From Amblyomma americanum (lineage: Eukaryota; Arthropoda; Arachnida; Ixodida; Ixodidae), in contig NC_135497.1 in the NCBI RefSeq assembly GCF_052857255.1, positions 349,262,799 to 349,326,798 of the forward strand: a stretch of 64,000 nt of DNA, in the 5' to 3' direction. A program made the translations under genes and the position numbers. A model generated the notes under the pieces. The model was not told the origin of the DNA. It did not search any database and worked only from the letters and a program-made list of their open reading frames with translations. This document shows positions 19,799-30,539 of the stretch, in pieces; the first letter of the stretch is position 1; the number at the start of each line of letters is the position of its first letter.

Positions 19799-20043
19799 GA
19801 TTAGTTCTTGCGAAAAGGAAGCGGCGCAGTATCTGTCTCATATATCCTTGGACACCTGAACAGCGCCGTAAGAGAAGGGAGAAAGGAGGGAGTGAAAGAA
19901 GATAGGAAGAAAGAGTTGCGTAGTGGAGGGCTTCGGAATAATTTCGACCACCTGGGGATCTTTAACGTGCACTGACATCGCACAGCACACAGGCGCCTTA
20001 GCGTTTTGCCTCCATAAAAACGCAGCTGCCGTGGCCGGCTGCG
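19799..20043 (-). repeat. Ruka-like SINE, long-tail type, head truncated
   Basis: The tail (GCGCAGTATCTGTCTCATAT), the CTTTC-rich complement, GTGGAGGGCTTCGGAATAAT, GATCTTTAACGTGCACTGAC and part of the head (GGCCGGCT) are present. It lies in unit 1 of the tandem duplication. Confidence 0.8.
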
Positions 20044-20172
20044 CACCGCATCCTTACCTCGCAACCGTTCTCGCTTTTTGGAAACGCGGCAAACCATTCG
20101 GCGCAGCAACGGGAGCTTCACGTGCTTACATTGGTGTGATCAGCAAACGTGGCGAAGGAAATTAAATATAAC

Positions 20173-20466
20173 AATAGTTGGTTTTGGGGGAAAGGAAATG
20201 ACTCAGTATCTGTCTCACAAATCGGCGGGCACCTGAATCGCGCCATAAGGGCAGGGATAAGAGAGGGAGTGAAAGAAGAATGGAAGAAATAGGTGCAGTA
20301 CTGGAGGGCTCTGGAATAATTTTGGCCTCCTAAAATCTTTGACGTGCACTGAAATCGCACAGCACACGAGCGTCTTAGTGTATACGCCGTCGCCGCAGTC
20401 GGGTTCGAACCCGGGAACTCCGGATCAGTAGCCGAGCTCTCTTAGCACTGAGCCACCGCGGCGGGA
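20173..20466 (-). repeat. Ruka-like SINE, long-tail type, complete with tRNA-like head
   Basis: Reading the minus strand, it starts with the tRNA-like head CCGCCGCGGTGGCTCAGTGC (A box) and GGGTTCGAACCCG (B box, at 20401-20412). The body follows, then the tail ending at GAGACAGATACTGAGTCATT and AACCAAC. It is the best-preserved copy in the window and shows that the long tail and the tRNA head belong to one unit. Confidence 0.85.
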
Positions 20467-20799
20467 AAGTGGACAAGGCCAAATCCAAACTGCCGCGGAT
20501 GCTTCCCTTCGGGAAACGTTCCTTCTAAGACACAAGCACCGCCATCTACGTCGTAGAATTTGCCCTACTTCTGCATTTTGCAGCCGCCTTCGCTACATCT
20601 GGTATATTTTCTCATTATATCAGTTAACAAATTTTATAAACGTCTGCCTCAGAGCACGATGAATCGTTTGATATTCCGCGGAACCCCCTGCGACAAACAG
20701 GCCAGCAATAATGGCCGTCTCAAGGCCGTCGGAATGCACGGTTTGGGGGCGGAAAAGTCGTTGCGAAACGAACAGATATTTGGCCTTCATCTCAATTAG

Positions 20800-21110
20800 T
20801 AATTTTATCCTCAAGAATATGTGAAGTGATTGGACGCCAATTCGAACGTTCTGTGCCAAGCGGGTGGCCCCTAAATTTTATGAAAATGGAGGTCGGGGGC
20901 GGGGGCACATCGATGGCCGCTATACTGGCACATATATAACGCATCGAAGGAATAGGTATTTACTGAGGCGGTATGCTCCCACTGTTTCTATGCGACACAC
21001 CGTGGTCACTTGTTAACTTTTTTAATCAATTTTAATTTCATTGCAGACAGACGCGTCCTTGAACAACGTTAGTAAGAGCTAACGCTCTTTAAAATTCTGA
21101 GGGCACTTCA
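20800..21110 (+). repeat. MITE-like repeat R3, unsplit copy
   Basis: 20970-21040 matches 10320-10395, and 21045-21105 matches 11440-11505. It ends with TAAGAGCTAACGCTCTTTAA, a near-palindrome also found at 15503. No coding capacity. The left boundary is not defined. Confidence 0.5.
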
Positions 21111-21179
21111 GTCTGCTTACGTGCAGGTATGCGAAAGCATGGAACTTTACTGCACGCTGGTTTTTGCCGCGAAGTCAGT

Positions 21180-21400
21180 AGGCGTTTTGTTTGTTTATTT
21201 AGTTTTTGTTGCTATTTCTTGACTTTTTTCTTCATTTTTATTTGTTTATTGTTTTCTATTTTCATTCGTTATCTTTTAATTTTAATTATTTATCTTTAAA
21301 TATAATTTGTTTTTATTCATTTTTATTTCATTTTTATTTTAATTCCCTTTTGAATGATTTGTGCTATTTATTCTGTTTTATTTTAGCTTTGATAGATTGG
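21180..21400 (+). repeat. T-rich low-complexity stretch
   Basis: Irregular TTTATTT and TTTAATT runs with no stable period. The Phe-rich open frame here is a by-product of composition. Confidence 0.7.
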
Positions 21401-21490
21401 AAGACGCAATAACAGGGGATTTGTTAACTTGGAGATCGAAGACGGGACAGTGGCTTAATGTGCATAAAAGTATACAATGCCTGCAATGTT

Positions 21491-22075
21491 TCAACTTCGT
21501 ATAGACTGAGAGCGGGAAAAAGAAATTAGAATGGGAGTCGGTGGGTTTATTGAAGGATATTTATTTTGCACAGCAGAGCACACAGTCCTGCCGCTTCGTC
21601 CAAGCAAAGAAGTGCCAATGGAAAGAACAACCGCAGAGGACACAGGCAAACCCAGCTGGTGAAACGGAATTTGCCAAAGACGATTCCTCAAATCAGAGAA
21701 GCGGCGGCAGAAGAGCCGGAAGTGATCTATTGTGGTGGGCTCGGCACAAATACCGCGCAATGGGGAAACCGCCAGGCCAGATCTGTGAAGGTGGAAATTT
21801 AGAAGGGGAACCCGGCAACGCAAACGCGTGAAAGAGCCCTCTAGTCTGTGCGAGCGCCAGTCTTTGCTATTACAAGGATGCAGAAGATGCTGATATTCGG
21901 GAGATGATGTAAGCGCCGAGGCAGCAGACTCCTGAAATATTGCGTAGCTGCAAAAACTCACCGCAGTTGTATATGCACAGGTTGGCAGGACAGGAATAAT
22001 TGGGCCGCAGAGAGATGCCCTTGCTAACGAATCTGAAACCTTCTTTAAGTGAAAGCCCATGTGCCCCGGTCTCAA
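21491..22075 (-). pseudogene. LINE RNase H end and zinc-finger-like C-terminus
   Basis: 195 codons. MRPGHMGFHLKKVSDSLARA corresponds to the PGHxGxxxNExAD block of RNase H, with the Asn-Glu degraded to LKK, so the active site is compromised. LRCRVPLLNFHLHRSGLAV, CAEPTTIDHFRLFC (Cys-His-Cys) and FHQLGLPVSSAVVLS follow, a conserved C-terminal block of such LINE proteins. The tail after residue 175 is simple and likely past the original stop. Confidence 0.8.
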
Positions 22076-22231
22076 AGCAACCTTACGGAATTTAAATGGA
22101 GTGGGATCAGCAACTTAAGCGTAATGCCCGAGACTCAGTAGGTGAGGATAATGAAGAGCAAATGAACAGAGAGTGCGTCATAACTACGACCTGGGAAACG
22201 GTAGTTTTCTCTTCTTTTCGTAAGGCAGATA

Positions 22232-22465
22232 TTATTGCTTATAATTCAGCCAGATAAATTGGAGTAAAGTCAGGAAGACGGAGAGAAAAAGACTAACCCA
22301 GTAAAGGTGAAAAACAGCCATATCTGCCATATCCAGGTCCTGCGAGGCATCGGTAGCATTAAGAATATGAGAGGGAAATGACGTTAGGGTGGTACTGCAA
22401 CAAACCTTGAAGAAGAAGAAAGGGCTGCAGCTTTGCATTCGATGGGAAAATGTCATCGAATTCAA
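22232..22465 (-). pseudogene. LINE RNase H N-terminal fragment
   Basis: The block ILNATDASQDLDMADMAVF contains the TDAS motif that starts RNase H in this LINE type. The end (LTLLQFIWLNYKQ) corresponds to the strand before the Glu of the active site. The frame is interrupted after this. Confidence 0.65.
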
Positions 22466-22588
22466 TCTGGAAAGAAGATGATTTTTTATACATATGAATG
22501 TTTATGAGATCAAAAAGGGACTGCACGAAACTTGTCCGCGGAGTATGCAAACGAGACGAGGCGGCACTAAAAAAATACTGCAGGTTGA

Positions 22589-23060
22589 CTAAAAAAATAA
22601 TATAATGGAGGCGTGACGAGGTGAGTTGCACAATTTCAAAAATGTCTGAACTCTTAAAAGGCGAAGACAGGCTGATAAAGATAGGATTCGCGCCTTCAGG
22701 TGCAGGACACCATTGGCGATATATTTTGGAAGCCCCAGACAGAGGTACAACGCCTCACGCTCGAAGAGCACAAGACGGCGAAGTTTATAAACAGGAGATA
22801 ATGAAAATAAAACACAGCCGAACTCATAAATTGAACGGACGTAAATTTTATAAATCATCAGGAGTGTATGCCTTCTCATGCCTGACCGAGCACTACAAAG
22901 CCTGCGCAGGATGCCAATGGCCCGAACTCCTTTTGCAGAAACTTGCTTAATGTGTGACCGCCAGGACAGAGTAGTGTCGTATATTACTCCGAGATACTTC
23001 ACCGTCTGAACTTGAGAAATTATGTTATTTCTATAGACCAAACAGATATTTGCAAGAAGA
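22589..23060 (-). pseudogene. LINE RT thumb region
   Basis: VQTVKYLGVIYDTTLSWRSH is the YLGV motif after the RT palm. KGVRAIGILRRLCSARSG and MIYKIYVRSIYEFGCVLFS are the helical thumb blocks. The part of the open frame before about 23060 is gypsy sequence (LHTGADCLARYPVD), so this open frame is a chimera of two elements. Confidence 0.8.
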
Positions 23061-23515
23061 GATACTGGAAAGTGAGTAATAGCAAAGAGCGAGAACACGT
23101 CAGCGGTGCAGTCACTGCCAGAATGGTCAGAAGAGTCAACGGGATATCGGGCGAGGCAATCAGCGCCGGTGTGTAGCCGACAGGACGTATAGATCACGGT
23201 GTACGCGTAGTCTTGTAGGAGTAAAGCCTAGCGACCTAGCCGGCCAGTAGGATCTTTCAGTGAGGAGAACCAGCAGAGCGCATGGTGGTCGGTGACAACT
23301 GTAAAAGGGCGGCCGTACAAATACGGGCGAAATTTTCCAATGGCCCACACAAGGGCCAAGCACTCGCGTTCCGTGATGGAGTAATTGCGCTCTGATGAAG
23401 AGAGGAGGCGGCTGGCGTAGGCAATGACACGGTCAGACCCAGATTGCCACTGAGGAAGGACAGCGCCGATTCCATGACCGCTGGCGTCAGAGAGATATCT
23501 GCATGGACGGTGCAC
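23060..23515 (-). pseudogene. Gypsy RNase H fragment (minus strand)
   Basis: Frames 23515-23228 and 23363-23160 carry [56 protein letters not shown] and [19 protein letters not shown]. The early TDAS is LSDAS; E in TERE and D in TDHH are kept. The end GADCLARYPVD is in the next frame. This is an internal piece of a gypsy element whose remainder is missing. It is opposed by another gypsy fragment starting at about 23496. Confidence 0.85.
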
Positions 23516-23890
23516 CAGTTACCACTCTGATTGACACTGGCGCCCAAACTTCTGTCTTGAGCTCCTTCTTTCGCTGCCGTCTGGAGTAGGTTGTGACACC
23601 CGCAGGTTCCTCTGGTGTTCGTGTCGTCCAGGGAAGTGCTGCTACCATTCAGACTGAGAATTTACTCGCCTGCCGCGTGACACTTCAGTTTACGGCCCAA
23701 TGCTGCCGTCGCCCCGTTCGGATGTTGCCTACGCCATTTACCCAATCAATGACGTTGTCCTTCAGCGTAACGTCATCATTCCACATATCGTCCTGCACGT
23801 CGCCGGCAAGCGCACGTATACATTCCGATTCTGAACTTCAGCCTCTCTACCCAAGTTTTACCCTGTGGCATCGCTCTCGCTGAACTGTTC
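23496..23890 (+). pseudogene. Gypsy-2 protease remnant
   Basis: [20 protein letters not shown] holds the retropepsin DTGA active site. A stop follows within 12 residues, and the remaining protease sequence (SGVRVVQGSAATIQTENLLA) is in another frame. Inactive. Confidence 0.75.
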
Positions 23891-23959
23891 ATTTAACCAA
23901 ATTCATCGTGTCTGCTTTCACGTATGAACCTCACTCTGGTTTCCATGACCTTCCCCGCG

Positions 23960-24856
23960 CGGCCTCTGCATGCCCGAATTCTACTCCTGCAATGATCGTA
24001 GCGGATTTGCCACCTGACCCCGCCAGAGCCCTCTGCAATCTTTTAGATTCCTCATTGACGTCTTTGACTTCGGGAATCACTCTCTCAGGCAAACCACTTT
24101 CGTGACCAATCGTGTTAATACGGGCGATGCAAGCCTCACACACAGAAGACCCTATCGTGTCTCCCTTCCTGCGCGCGATGGCACCCAGGCAGAGGTGCCC
24201 AAGATGCTCGCGAACCACACTACAGAGCCTTCTAGCAGTCGTTCGGCGCCCCATGTGATGTTGGTCAACACGTAAGATCGAATTTGCTGATTCTGTGTAT
24301 ACTATCGCCATATTAATCAGATAACAAAGGAAGACGTCTATTCTCTTCCTAGAATTGCTGACGTCGCCGACTGCCCTGACGACCCCGATGGCCTGTACCA
24401 ATTGAAAGTAATGCCTTTCTTCCTCTGCAATGCTCCTGCTACCTTCGAGTTCATGATGGACTCCCTCTTGCGTGGCTTCAAATAGACGACGTGCTTGAGC
24501 TACCTAATGACATTGTCAATTTCTCCTCCAAGTTCGAAAGCAACAGGCACCGTCTTTTTGCGATTCTTGCCGTTTCCGCTGCGCTGGTCTCAACAGAACT
24601 CGAAAAAATTGCAGCTTCGGTCAGCGCCAAATCAAGGTCCTCAGCCACTTGGTTGATGCTTCTGGTGTCAAGCCCGACCTTGATCAAAATTGTGGCGTTC
24701 GTGAGTTCCCCATGCCCTTCCTCAAGCGATCTGCGCAGTTTCCTCGTGCTCTGCTCGTGTTTCCGAAGGTTTATCCCGAAATTCGCCAACGCAGCCCGTC
24801 CCCTTACCACTCTCCTGAAGAAGGATGTGCCTTTCTCCTGGATCCTGGAGCCTTGA
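23960..24856 (+). pseudogene. Gypsy-2 reverse transcriptase with internal deletion
   Basis: The N-terminal region (VADLPPDPARALCNLLDS) is followed, with several stops, by GLYQLKVMPFFLCNAPATFE and MMDSLLRGFK. The segment between the fingers (near 24370) and GLYQ (24392) is too short: motif A, which carries the first catalytic aspartate, is deleted. The YLDD box near 24500 has lost a base, so its reading frame breaks. The connection sequence FRRFIPKFANAARPLTTLLK is readable near 24760-24820. Confidence 0.75.
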
Positions 24857-25260
24857 CTAGGTTCGCGCCTTCACAGTACTTGTTGCGGCCCTCACTGCTC
24901 CAACTGTTCTGGCCCATTTCAACCCTTCTGCGCCAACACTACTTCGTACCGAAGCCAGCGGCAAGTATTGGCGCCATCCTTGCGCAGCGTCAGTACGAGC
25001 ACTATTTTTTATCGCCTACGCCAGCCGCCTGCAATCTGCGTCAGAACAGAGCAATTCCATTACGGTGCGGGAGTCCCATGGACTTGTTTGGGCGTTAATG
25101 ACATTCCACTCTTATTTATTTGGGAGGACCTTGTACGAAGTTACGGACCACCATGGCTTGTGTTCGCTGTCCTCTCTTAAAGACCCAAAAGGAATACACA
25201 TTCACTCTCGTCTACAAGTCCGACCAGCAGCACCAAGACGCTGACTGTTTGTCCCACCAT
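24857..25260 (+). pseudogene. Gypsy-2 RNase H remnant
   Basis: IGAILAQRQYEHYF (from the block that follows TDAS) and TLVYKSDQQHQDADCLSHHP (the ADCLS block) are readable in different frames. Stops between them show that this RNase H is decayed. Confidence 0.65.
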
Positions 25261-25361
25261 CCGGTTGATCTGCCCTATTCCCACAACCGCGATACCACGA
25301 CTGTGTTTGGTAAGTCTCGCACTTTCTGCACATCAGAGACGAGCAGCGCCGTGATCAATCT

Positions 25362-26560
25362 GTGCCCCCTATAATCGACCGCCTCCGCATCGACCATTCC
25401 TATCCTGCTGTGAACCTGTTGGTGCTTTATCCCGATACTCCGTACCGACGCTATATGTTCCAATATGACGCCGACCTCTTGCTCGTCGCCTCGATCCATC
25501 TCCGCTCTACTGTACTTGTTCATCGTCGTGATGCTCCTACTCCAGGGCACCTCTGCGTTACACGCACGCATGACCGCGTGCGAATGCGTTTCTTGTGGCC
25601 TGGCCTTTACCGCTCTCTCCGCGGCTATGTGACTGCTTGCGATCAGTGCCAGCGTCGAAAAACGCCCCCACTTCCGCCTTGTCGTCATCTTCAGCCTATC
25701 AACATTCCGACTGACCCGTTGTTTTGTGTTGGTTTCGATCTGCTTGTGCGTTTTCTAACATCAACTTCAGGGAACAAGTGGAATGCCGTTGAGACCGATT
25801 ACACTACTTGGTACGCTATAACACGCGGCATCCCGACCAGCTCTGTCTTCGATTTAGCCGACTTCCTTGTCCATGACGTCATTCTGCTTCATGGCGCTCC
25901 TCGTCTGCTGCTCACGGATCGAGGCCGCTGCTTTCTTTTTTAAGTGCTCCATGACCATCTGCACCATCGTCCACCCGTCGCTAGTTCACGACGGCCTACT
26001 ATCCCGAAACAAACGACCCTAAGGAGCGCCTTAAACGCACCCTTACGGACATGCTCTCTATGTATGTCTTAGGCCACCATCGTTACTGGGGCGTCAGGTT
26101 GCCTTTCGTCATGTTCGTCTGCAATTCCTTACGCCACGATACCGCCGGTACTCCCCATTCTGCCTACTGTTTGGCCCCGACCCGTTCCTACTCTTTGACA
26201 GCCTACTGCCTCAGGACGCTTATACCAGCAGTTACGCTTCTGACGCCATTGCCCGTGCGGACGCCGCCCGCCAAATCGCTCGCGATTGTCTCGAGGCTTT
26301 CCAAACCAACCAAAACGTCGTTATGACCGTCATCACCGTGACGGCCACTGCTCTGGCTCCCTGCGCGCCGTGCGCAGCTGTGTGAGAACTTACCGGAACG
26401 TTACGTGGGTCCTTGCCGCGTCTTGAGGCAACTAATTAACGTGAGCTAACGAAATCGCACCCCTGAACCCCAACTTTCCTCCTATGGCTTCATCGACTCT
26501 GGTCGTGCACGTCACCCGTCTTAAGGCCTACCATTCGAAAGCCCACTTCAGGAAGCACCG
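25362..26560 (+). pseudogene. Gypsy-2 integrase remnant
   Basis: Frame 25362-25943 carries a zinc finger with PGHLCVTRTHDRVRMRFLWP and CDQCQRRK, then FDLLVRFLTSTSGNKW (first core Asp) and LLLTDRGRCF (second core Asp). It then stops at 25943. Frame 26051-26326 continues with WGVRLPFVMFVCNSLRHDT. The Glu of the triad lies in a broken stretch near 26000-26040 (the NDPKERLKR region). The HVTRLKAYH block near 26510 is the C-terminal module. Not functional. Confidence 0.78.
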
Positions 26561-26711
26561 GAACTATGCTTTCTTCCGCAGGGCGGCGGGTGGGTATTGC
26601 TACGGTACACAAGTCGCGAGACGAAGAGGACATAGATCTGCCGCCGTGCTGTTGACGACAACGACGCTGCAGCTATTTGCTGGGGTGACCTGCTCCTTCT
26701 GTGCTCCCTGA

Positions 26712-28320
26712 ATGTGGCCGATCGCGCCTGCTGTTGAGCTAACCACCGTAATAAAATAATGTGCCATGAACTATTTAAAAATATATATTTCATCTATATT
26801 TTTTTATTTTTAAGAATTATTGTTCTGCGGCTTAGACGTAACGCAATAAAGAAGTGCACGTTATTTTATTCTTGATAGCTGATCTCGCTAACCTAATCTT
26901 TCGCGACAAGTATAAACACTGTTTTTAGATGGCACGAACTTCTCTTTGAAGAAATAAAAATAAAATGGGCGAAGATTTTTTCTTGGTTTCGGGCGTCGCG
27001 AATATTTTCATCGAGTATTTTCTGCTGTGTTGCGATGATTTTAGTTAATAGAAATTTAAAACGCTTATTCCTGGAGAAACCAAGATATTTTCTTGCGAGG
27101 TCACTTTTATGAGGTTTTCATAATGATAGAATCTTGATGTTTAAATAATATAAATTCGACCATTTCAGTATGCATTAATGAAGGAATTTCCATTCTTACG
27201 GATATTTTAATTTTATGTATCATGTGGCACTTTAACAAAAATATTGTTAGTTCCCAAGATAGCAGGAGAATTCAAGAAAGGAAATCAAAATGATGTGAAG
27301 AATAATAGCTTTGTCTGAGTATTACCTGTGCTCTTCAAAAGTCCAGAGAACTATTAATCTTTACTTTCCAAATTTGATTCCACAAATAAAGCAAATAGGA
27401 CTGCTGTGAAATCTGGTTTAAATATAGAATGTATTAGGCCTGTGCAGTGTTGTTTTTGGAAAGAAGAGTACAAAAAAAGTACTCTAATCTCTAAATATAT
27501 GCTTTTTGCTACATAGCACACTTACTTACTAAATAAAAGAAACAAGGGCTCTAAATGTGAAAATACTTTATTTTACCGCAGGTTGGATAAATTTTGCCTA
27601 TACGTAGCATGCATATGGAATTGACAAAATATTTCACTGTAATAACAATTTATACATAGTAAAATTGAAATACATATTTTACATGGAGATTTCATGAGTC
27701 ATTTAAAAACATTAGCTTCAGGACCTTCAGTAATATGTTTAAATGTGAACGCGGAAATTCCAGCGTAGTCTTCGTCACCGGTGCGTGAACGGAAAAGACG
27801 GATTGATGGAGAGAGTTGTGATGTCACATGTAGCGCTGTGGAATGAAAGGTAACAAAAGAACTGTAGCGCGACCAAGACGAACACAAAAATAGAAGCACA
27901 CAAGACTAGCGCTAAACTTCATCTAACTTTATTCACCGGTAGCGCAGCAAATATAAGGAAAAAACCCCGATCACGTGCAGACACCAGATCACATACACCA
28001 CTATCAACAGAAACGTTCAAGATATGCCATCTCCGATTTGTGGTGATTACATCTTTAGAAAAAATTGGATTAAGAGGTCGCAACATGACCCAAAATCAAT
28101 TAGGACATGTAAGCATATATTGTAAATGAACTCCACAGAAAAAAATAATCGAGTTCTTAGTCGGGAATCAAACCCCTCAACCTTGCGTTGCCACTGTTTT
28201 TTTTTCTCTATTACCCTCTATCGGCAGAGCATTGCCACTTTTTGTTTCCTATCCATAGGCCATGCACTGTTCGTACGGCTTGGTTAGAACGTGGATTTGT
28301 ATGTCATGTGGTCTTTCACA
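26712..28320. other. AT-rich unassigned stretch
   Basis: No gene is seen. The part from about 27840 to 28080 has a different, more balanced composition and may be a fragment of an unidentified repeat. A T-rich run lies at 26790-26820. Confidence 0.4.
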
Positions 28321-28324
28321 TGAT

Positions 28325-28552
28325 ATTAAAACAGCGAACCCGGCCGCGGCGGCCACGTTTACGATGGAGCCGAAACGCAAAGGCGCCCGTGTGCTGAGTA
28401 ATATCAGTGCAGGTGAAATATCCCCAGGGGGTCGAAATTATTGTGGAGGCCTCCACTACGACACCTCTTTCTTCCTTTCTTATCTCACTCTTTATTCTTT
28501 CTTTACAGGGCGGTTCAGATGTCCACCAGTATGCGAGACGGATACTGCATAA
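28325..28552 (+). repeat. Ruka-like SINE, long-tail type
   Basis: The head is degenerate (AACCCGGCCGCGGCGGCCAC). The body has GCCGAAACGCAAAGGCGCCC, GTCGAAATTATTGTGGAGGC and CACTACGACACCTCTTTCTT. The tail ends at TATGCGAGACGGATACTGC. It follows the same block order as the copies at 11213 and 20173. Confidence 0.75.
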
Positions 28553-29000
28553 TTGTGGTCATGTATGATGAATTTGACTATTATTCACGATGTCATATGT
28601 GGTATCTGTTTACATAAAAGGCTCATTTGTTTCAGGGTGCTGATTCATTTCTGGCATTGTGTTGGAATTATATAAACGACTTCCGACTTTTCAACTGAAA
28701 GTTGGAATCTGGCCTTATAAATGTGGTCTTCTGTGTTGGCTCTGCCTTCCTGGTGGGCAGTTTCATGGCCCCTGGACATTAGCGACATTTCATGGCCCCT
28801 GGACACCATATCTTAATGTCGCCGGCCTATAATGTGTGATATGCATGTGAGCCAGCATGTACAATGCATACGCAGTTTCCTCAAGGGTAGTGCATCCGGT
28901 AGTACATGTGCAGTCACTCTCCTTCCCAGTGAACATTATTCGTTGAACACCTCATAGTTTGATTACATCCCGCTGCGTCTTTAATATATGTACGCCCGCC
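28553..29000. other. Unassigned stretch with a short direct repeat
   Basis: TTTCATGGCCCCTGGACA occurs twice, near 28764 and 28788. No gene recognised. Confidence 0.4.
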
Positions 29001-29005
29001 CTGTT

Positions 29006-29845
29006 TGCCACGGATCTCCCCGAAGAACACTCGGACCGAAAGAATGAACTAGGCGACAGGTGTATTCACACAGACGCACATTTAATGCCCCCTAAGTGAC
29101 AGACATACTAAAACACAAAACTAACAGAAAACACAAATACTATTAATACACACGACCCGGGCACACTGCTAGCAGTGTCTACTACTAGCGTTCTACTATT
29201 AGTGGTCGGCGTTCGTGCTCACGGTTGTTTCGGTGCGGCTGCGGTGTTGTATGGATCCAGTAGCCGGCGTCGAGGCGGCGTTCGACGTGCTTGGGCTGGC
29301 GTCGCTGGCTGCGTCGTACAAGCTCCCGGTACAAGCACCCGTGGAGGTGATGCCGGTGTTGTTGGCGTTGAGGGCACCACCCGGATGGGTGGCAACAGCT
29401 CTGGAGACACCCCTTGCCGCAGCAGGTGGTAGCGTCCTCCGTTGACTCCCCGGAACGGGCTCACGAACGGCAGGAAATCCATGATGCAAAGCCGTAGAAC
29501 ACGAGCTCACCGGAGCAATAGCCGGCGTTGCTCTCTTCCAGCCGACGCGTCCCTGACCCGCCGGTTCATCCGCTTCTCTGTTCTTCCTCCCGTGCTTCGC
29601 TCTCCCTCGCCCTTTTATAGCCTTGGCGTTAGTCCACGTAAGCCTTGTCGTCGTCTTCTCTTCACCACCAATCATCTCTTCTCCACCTCACCGAATGCTT
29701 CTCCACCAACATTTCTGTCCACATCACCGAATGCTTCTTCTTCATCTTCTTTATTCTTCTACCATCTTCTTAACGTCGTCCACGTCGTCCTCTTCACACC
29801 TCTTTCCTTCATAATTTTATTTTAGACTCTTTATTATATGTGGCG
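29006..29845 (-). repeat. Gypsy-out 3' LTR
   Basis: 840 bp. It shares with 36708-37376 long blocks such as CGGATCTCCCCG, GGCGTCGAGGCGGCGTTCGA and CTCGCCCTTTTATAGCC, but is about 170 bp longer because of differences between about 29080 and 29220. A minus-strand TATA box (CTATAAAAGG) lies at 29611-29620. Confidence 0.88.
29611..29620 (-). promoter_or_regulatory. TATA box in the Gypsy-out 3' LTR
   Basis: CTATAAAAGG on the minus strand, within the LTR and in the transcriptional orientation of the element. The same motif lies in the other LTR. Confidence 0.6.
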
Positions 29846-29863
29846 TTGGCCCCCTCTCTCAAC
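29846..29863 (-). other. Gypsy-out polypurine tract
   Basis: Read on the minus strand, GTTGAGAGAGGGGGCCAA abuts the 3' LTR, in the expected position. Confidence 0.7.
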
Positions 29864-29911
29864 AGTTTTTCCATGAAAAACTGCTCACGTCATACTCATC
29901 TTCAAGGCATC

Positions 29912-30078
29912 TGTATCAGTCCCAGACAGGCTGATAAGAGACTGACAATCGACTAAGAATCCGGGAGCGGAAATGCTGCCGCTGGGTTTATTGTGAGCGC
30001 TTTTATAGGCCGTTCTCGGTTGACGCGCATCACGGTGCGCATCATGTGCCGTATGCCGGCATGACCGTGCACGATACA
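29912..30078 (-). repeat. Gypsy-in 3' LTR
   Basis: 167 bp from TGTATCAGTCC to GATACA. It matches the 5' LTR closely, with a 2-base insertion near its start. A minus-strand TATA-like GCCTATAAAAGC lies at 29999-30010. Confidence 0.9.
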
Positions 30079-30096
30079 TCTTCCCATCTTTTTTTT
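30079..30096 (-). other. Gypsy-in polypurine tract
   Basis: Read on the minus strand, AAAAAAAAGATGGGAAGA abuts the 3' LTR, the expected primer site for plus-strand synthesis. Confidence 0.7.
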
Positions 30097-30539
30097 GAAC
30101 AGAAGAGCACAGAAATAGCAATGCGACAAGCAATAAAATATTGAAACAACAAACGGTACAGAGATAAAGGCCACTAAGAGATCTGTTTAAAGTTGGAACC
30201 GTATGCTAAACGTCGTGGTTCAGCCGTAGTCGTTGACGATCTTCTAGGTGCCGGCGTAGTCGCACGAGGTGAAGACCGATGCTGAGGCTCTTCTGCATCA
30301 GCGTCTCCCACGTCACTGTCGTCGCTGTAGCTGGAGTGCCTGAATGCCTCCGTGGTGGCCAGCAGATGCTGACGGTAACGTCGCAGCGTTATGCCCTCTT
30401 CTGTTGCAATGTTGTAGGATCTAGGTGCTACTTTTTCTACTACTTTCGCTTTGTGTCCAGGCCTGGCCTCTCACGCGAACAATCTGTCCTGGTTGCAGCT
30501 GGTGCAGCGGCCTCCCCGACGACTGCTGCTGGCGCTTCT

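Larger units (their letters stand above)
19670..20466 (-). repeat. Tandem duplication of a LINE-plus-SINE unit
   Basis: Unit 1 is LINE sequence 19670-19798 plus SINE 19799-20043. Unit 2 is LINE sequence 20045-20172 plus SINE 20173-20466. The LINE parts share GAAACGCGGC, AACCATTCGG, ACGGGAGC and a CATTGGTGT...AGCAAACGT block. The SINEs sit at the same place relative to the LINE part, so one duplication explains all four pieces. Confidence 0.75.
21491..23060 (-). mobile_element. 5'-truncated LINE with RT end, RNase H and C-terminus, minus strand
   Basis: The minus strand encodes an RT thumb (23060-22600), the start of an RNase H (22465-22232) and its end plus C-terminal region (22075-21491). 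The upstream end is fused to a gypsy RNase H fragment at about 23050-23070. The clade appears to be an RNase H-bearing LINE distinct from the copies at 12541 and 17080-19798. Confidence 0.8.
23496..26711 (+). mobile_element. Gypsy-2: degenerate gypsy pol on the plus strand
   Basis: Protease, RT, RNase H and integrase follow in the usual gypsy order on the plus strand, each cut by stops and frameshifts. No gag and no LTR were found. The 5' end is fused to the opposed gypsy fragment at about 23496-23515, and the 3' end fades near 26711 after a VTRLKAYHSKAH block. It is a truncated relic. Confidence 0.8.

Noticed and set aside
20400..20466. tRNA gene on the minus strand
   Set aside because: It is the head of a Ruka-like SINE, with the body and tail following to 20173.
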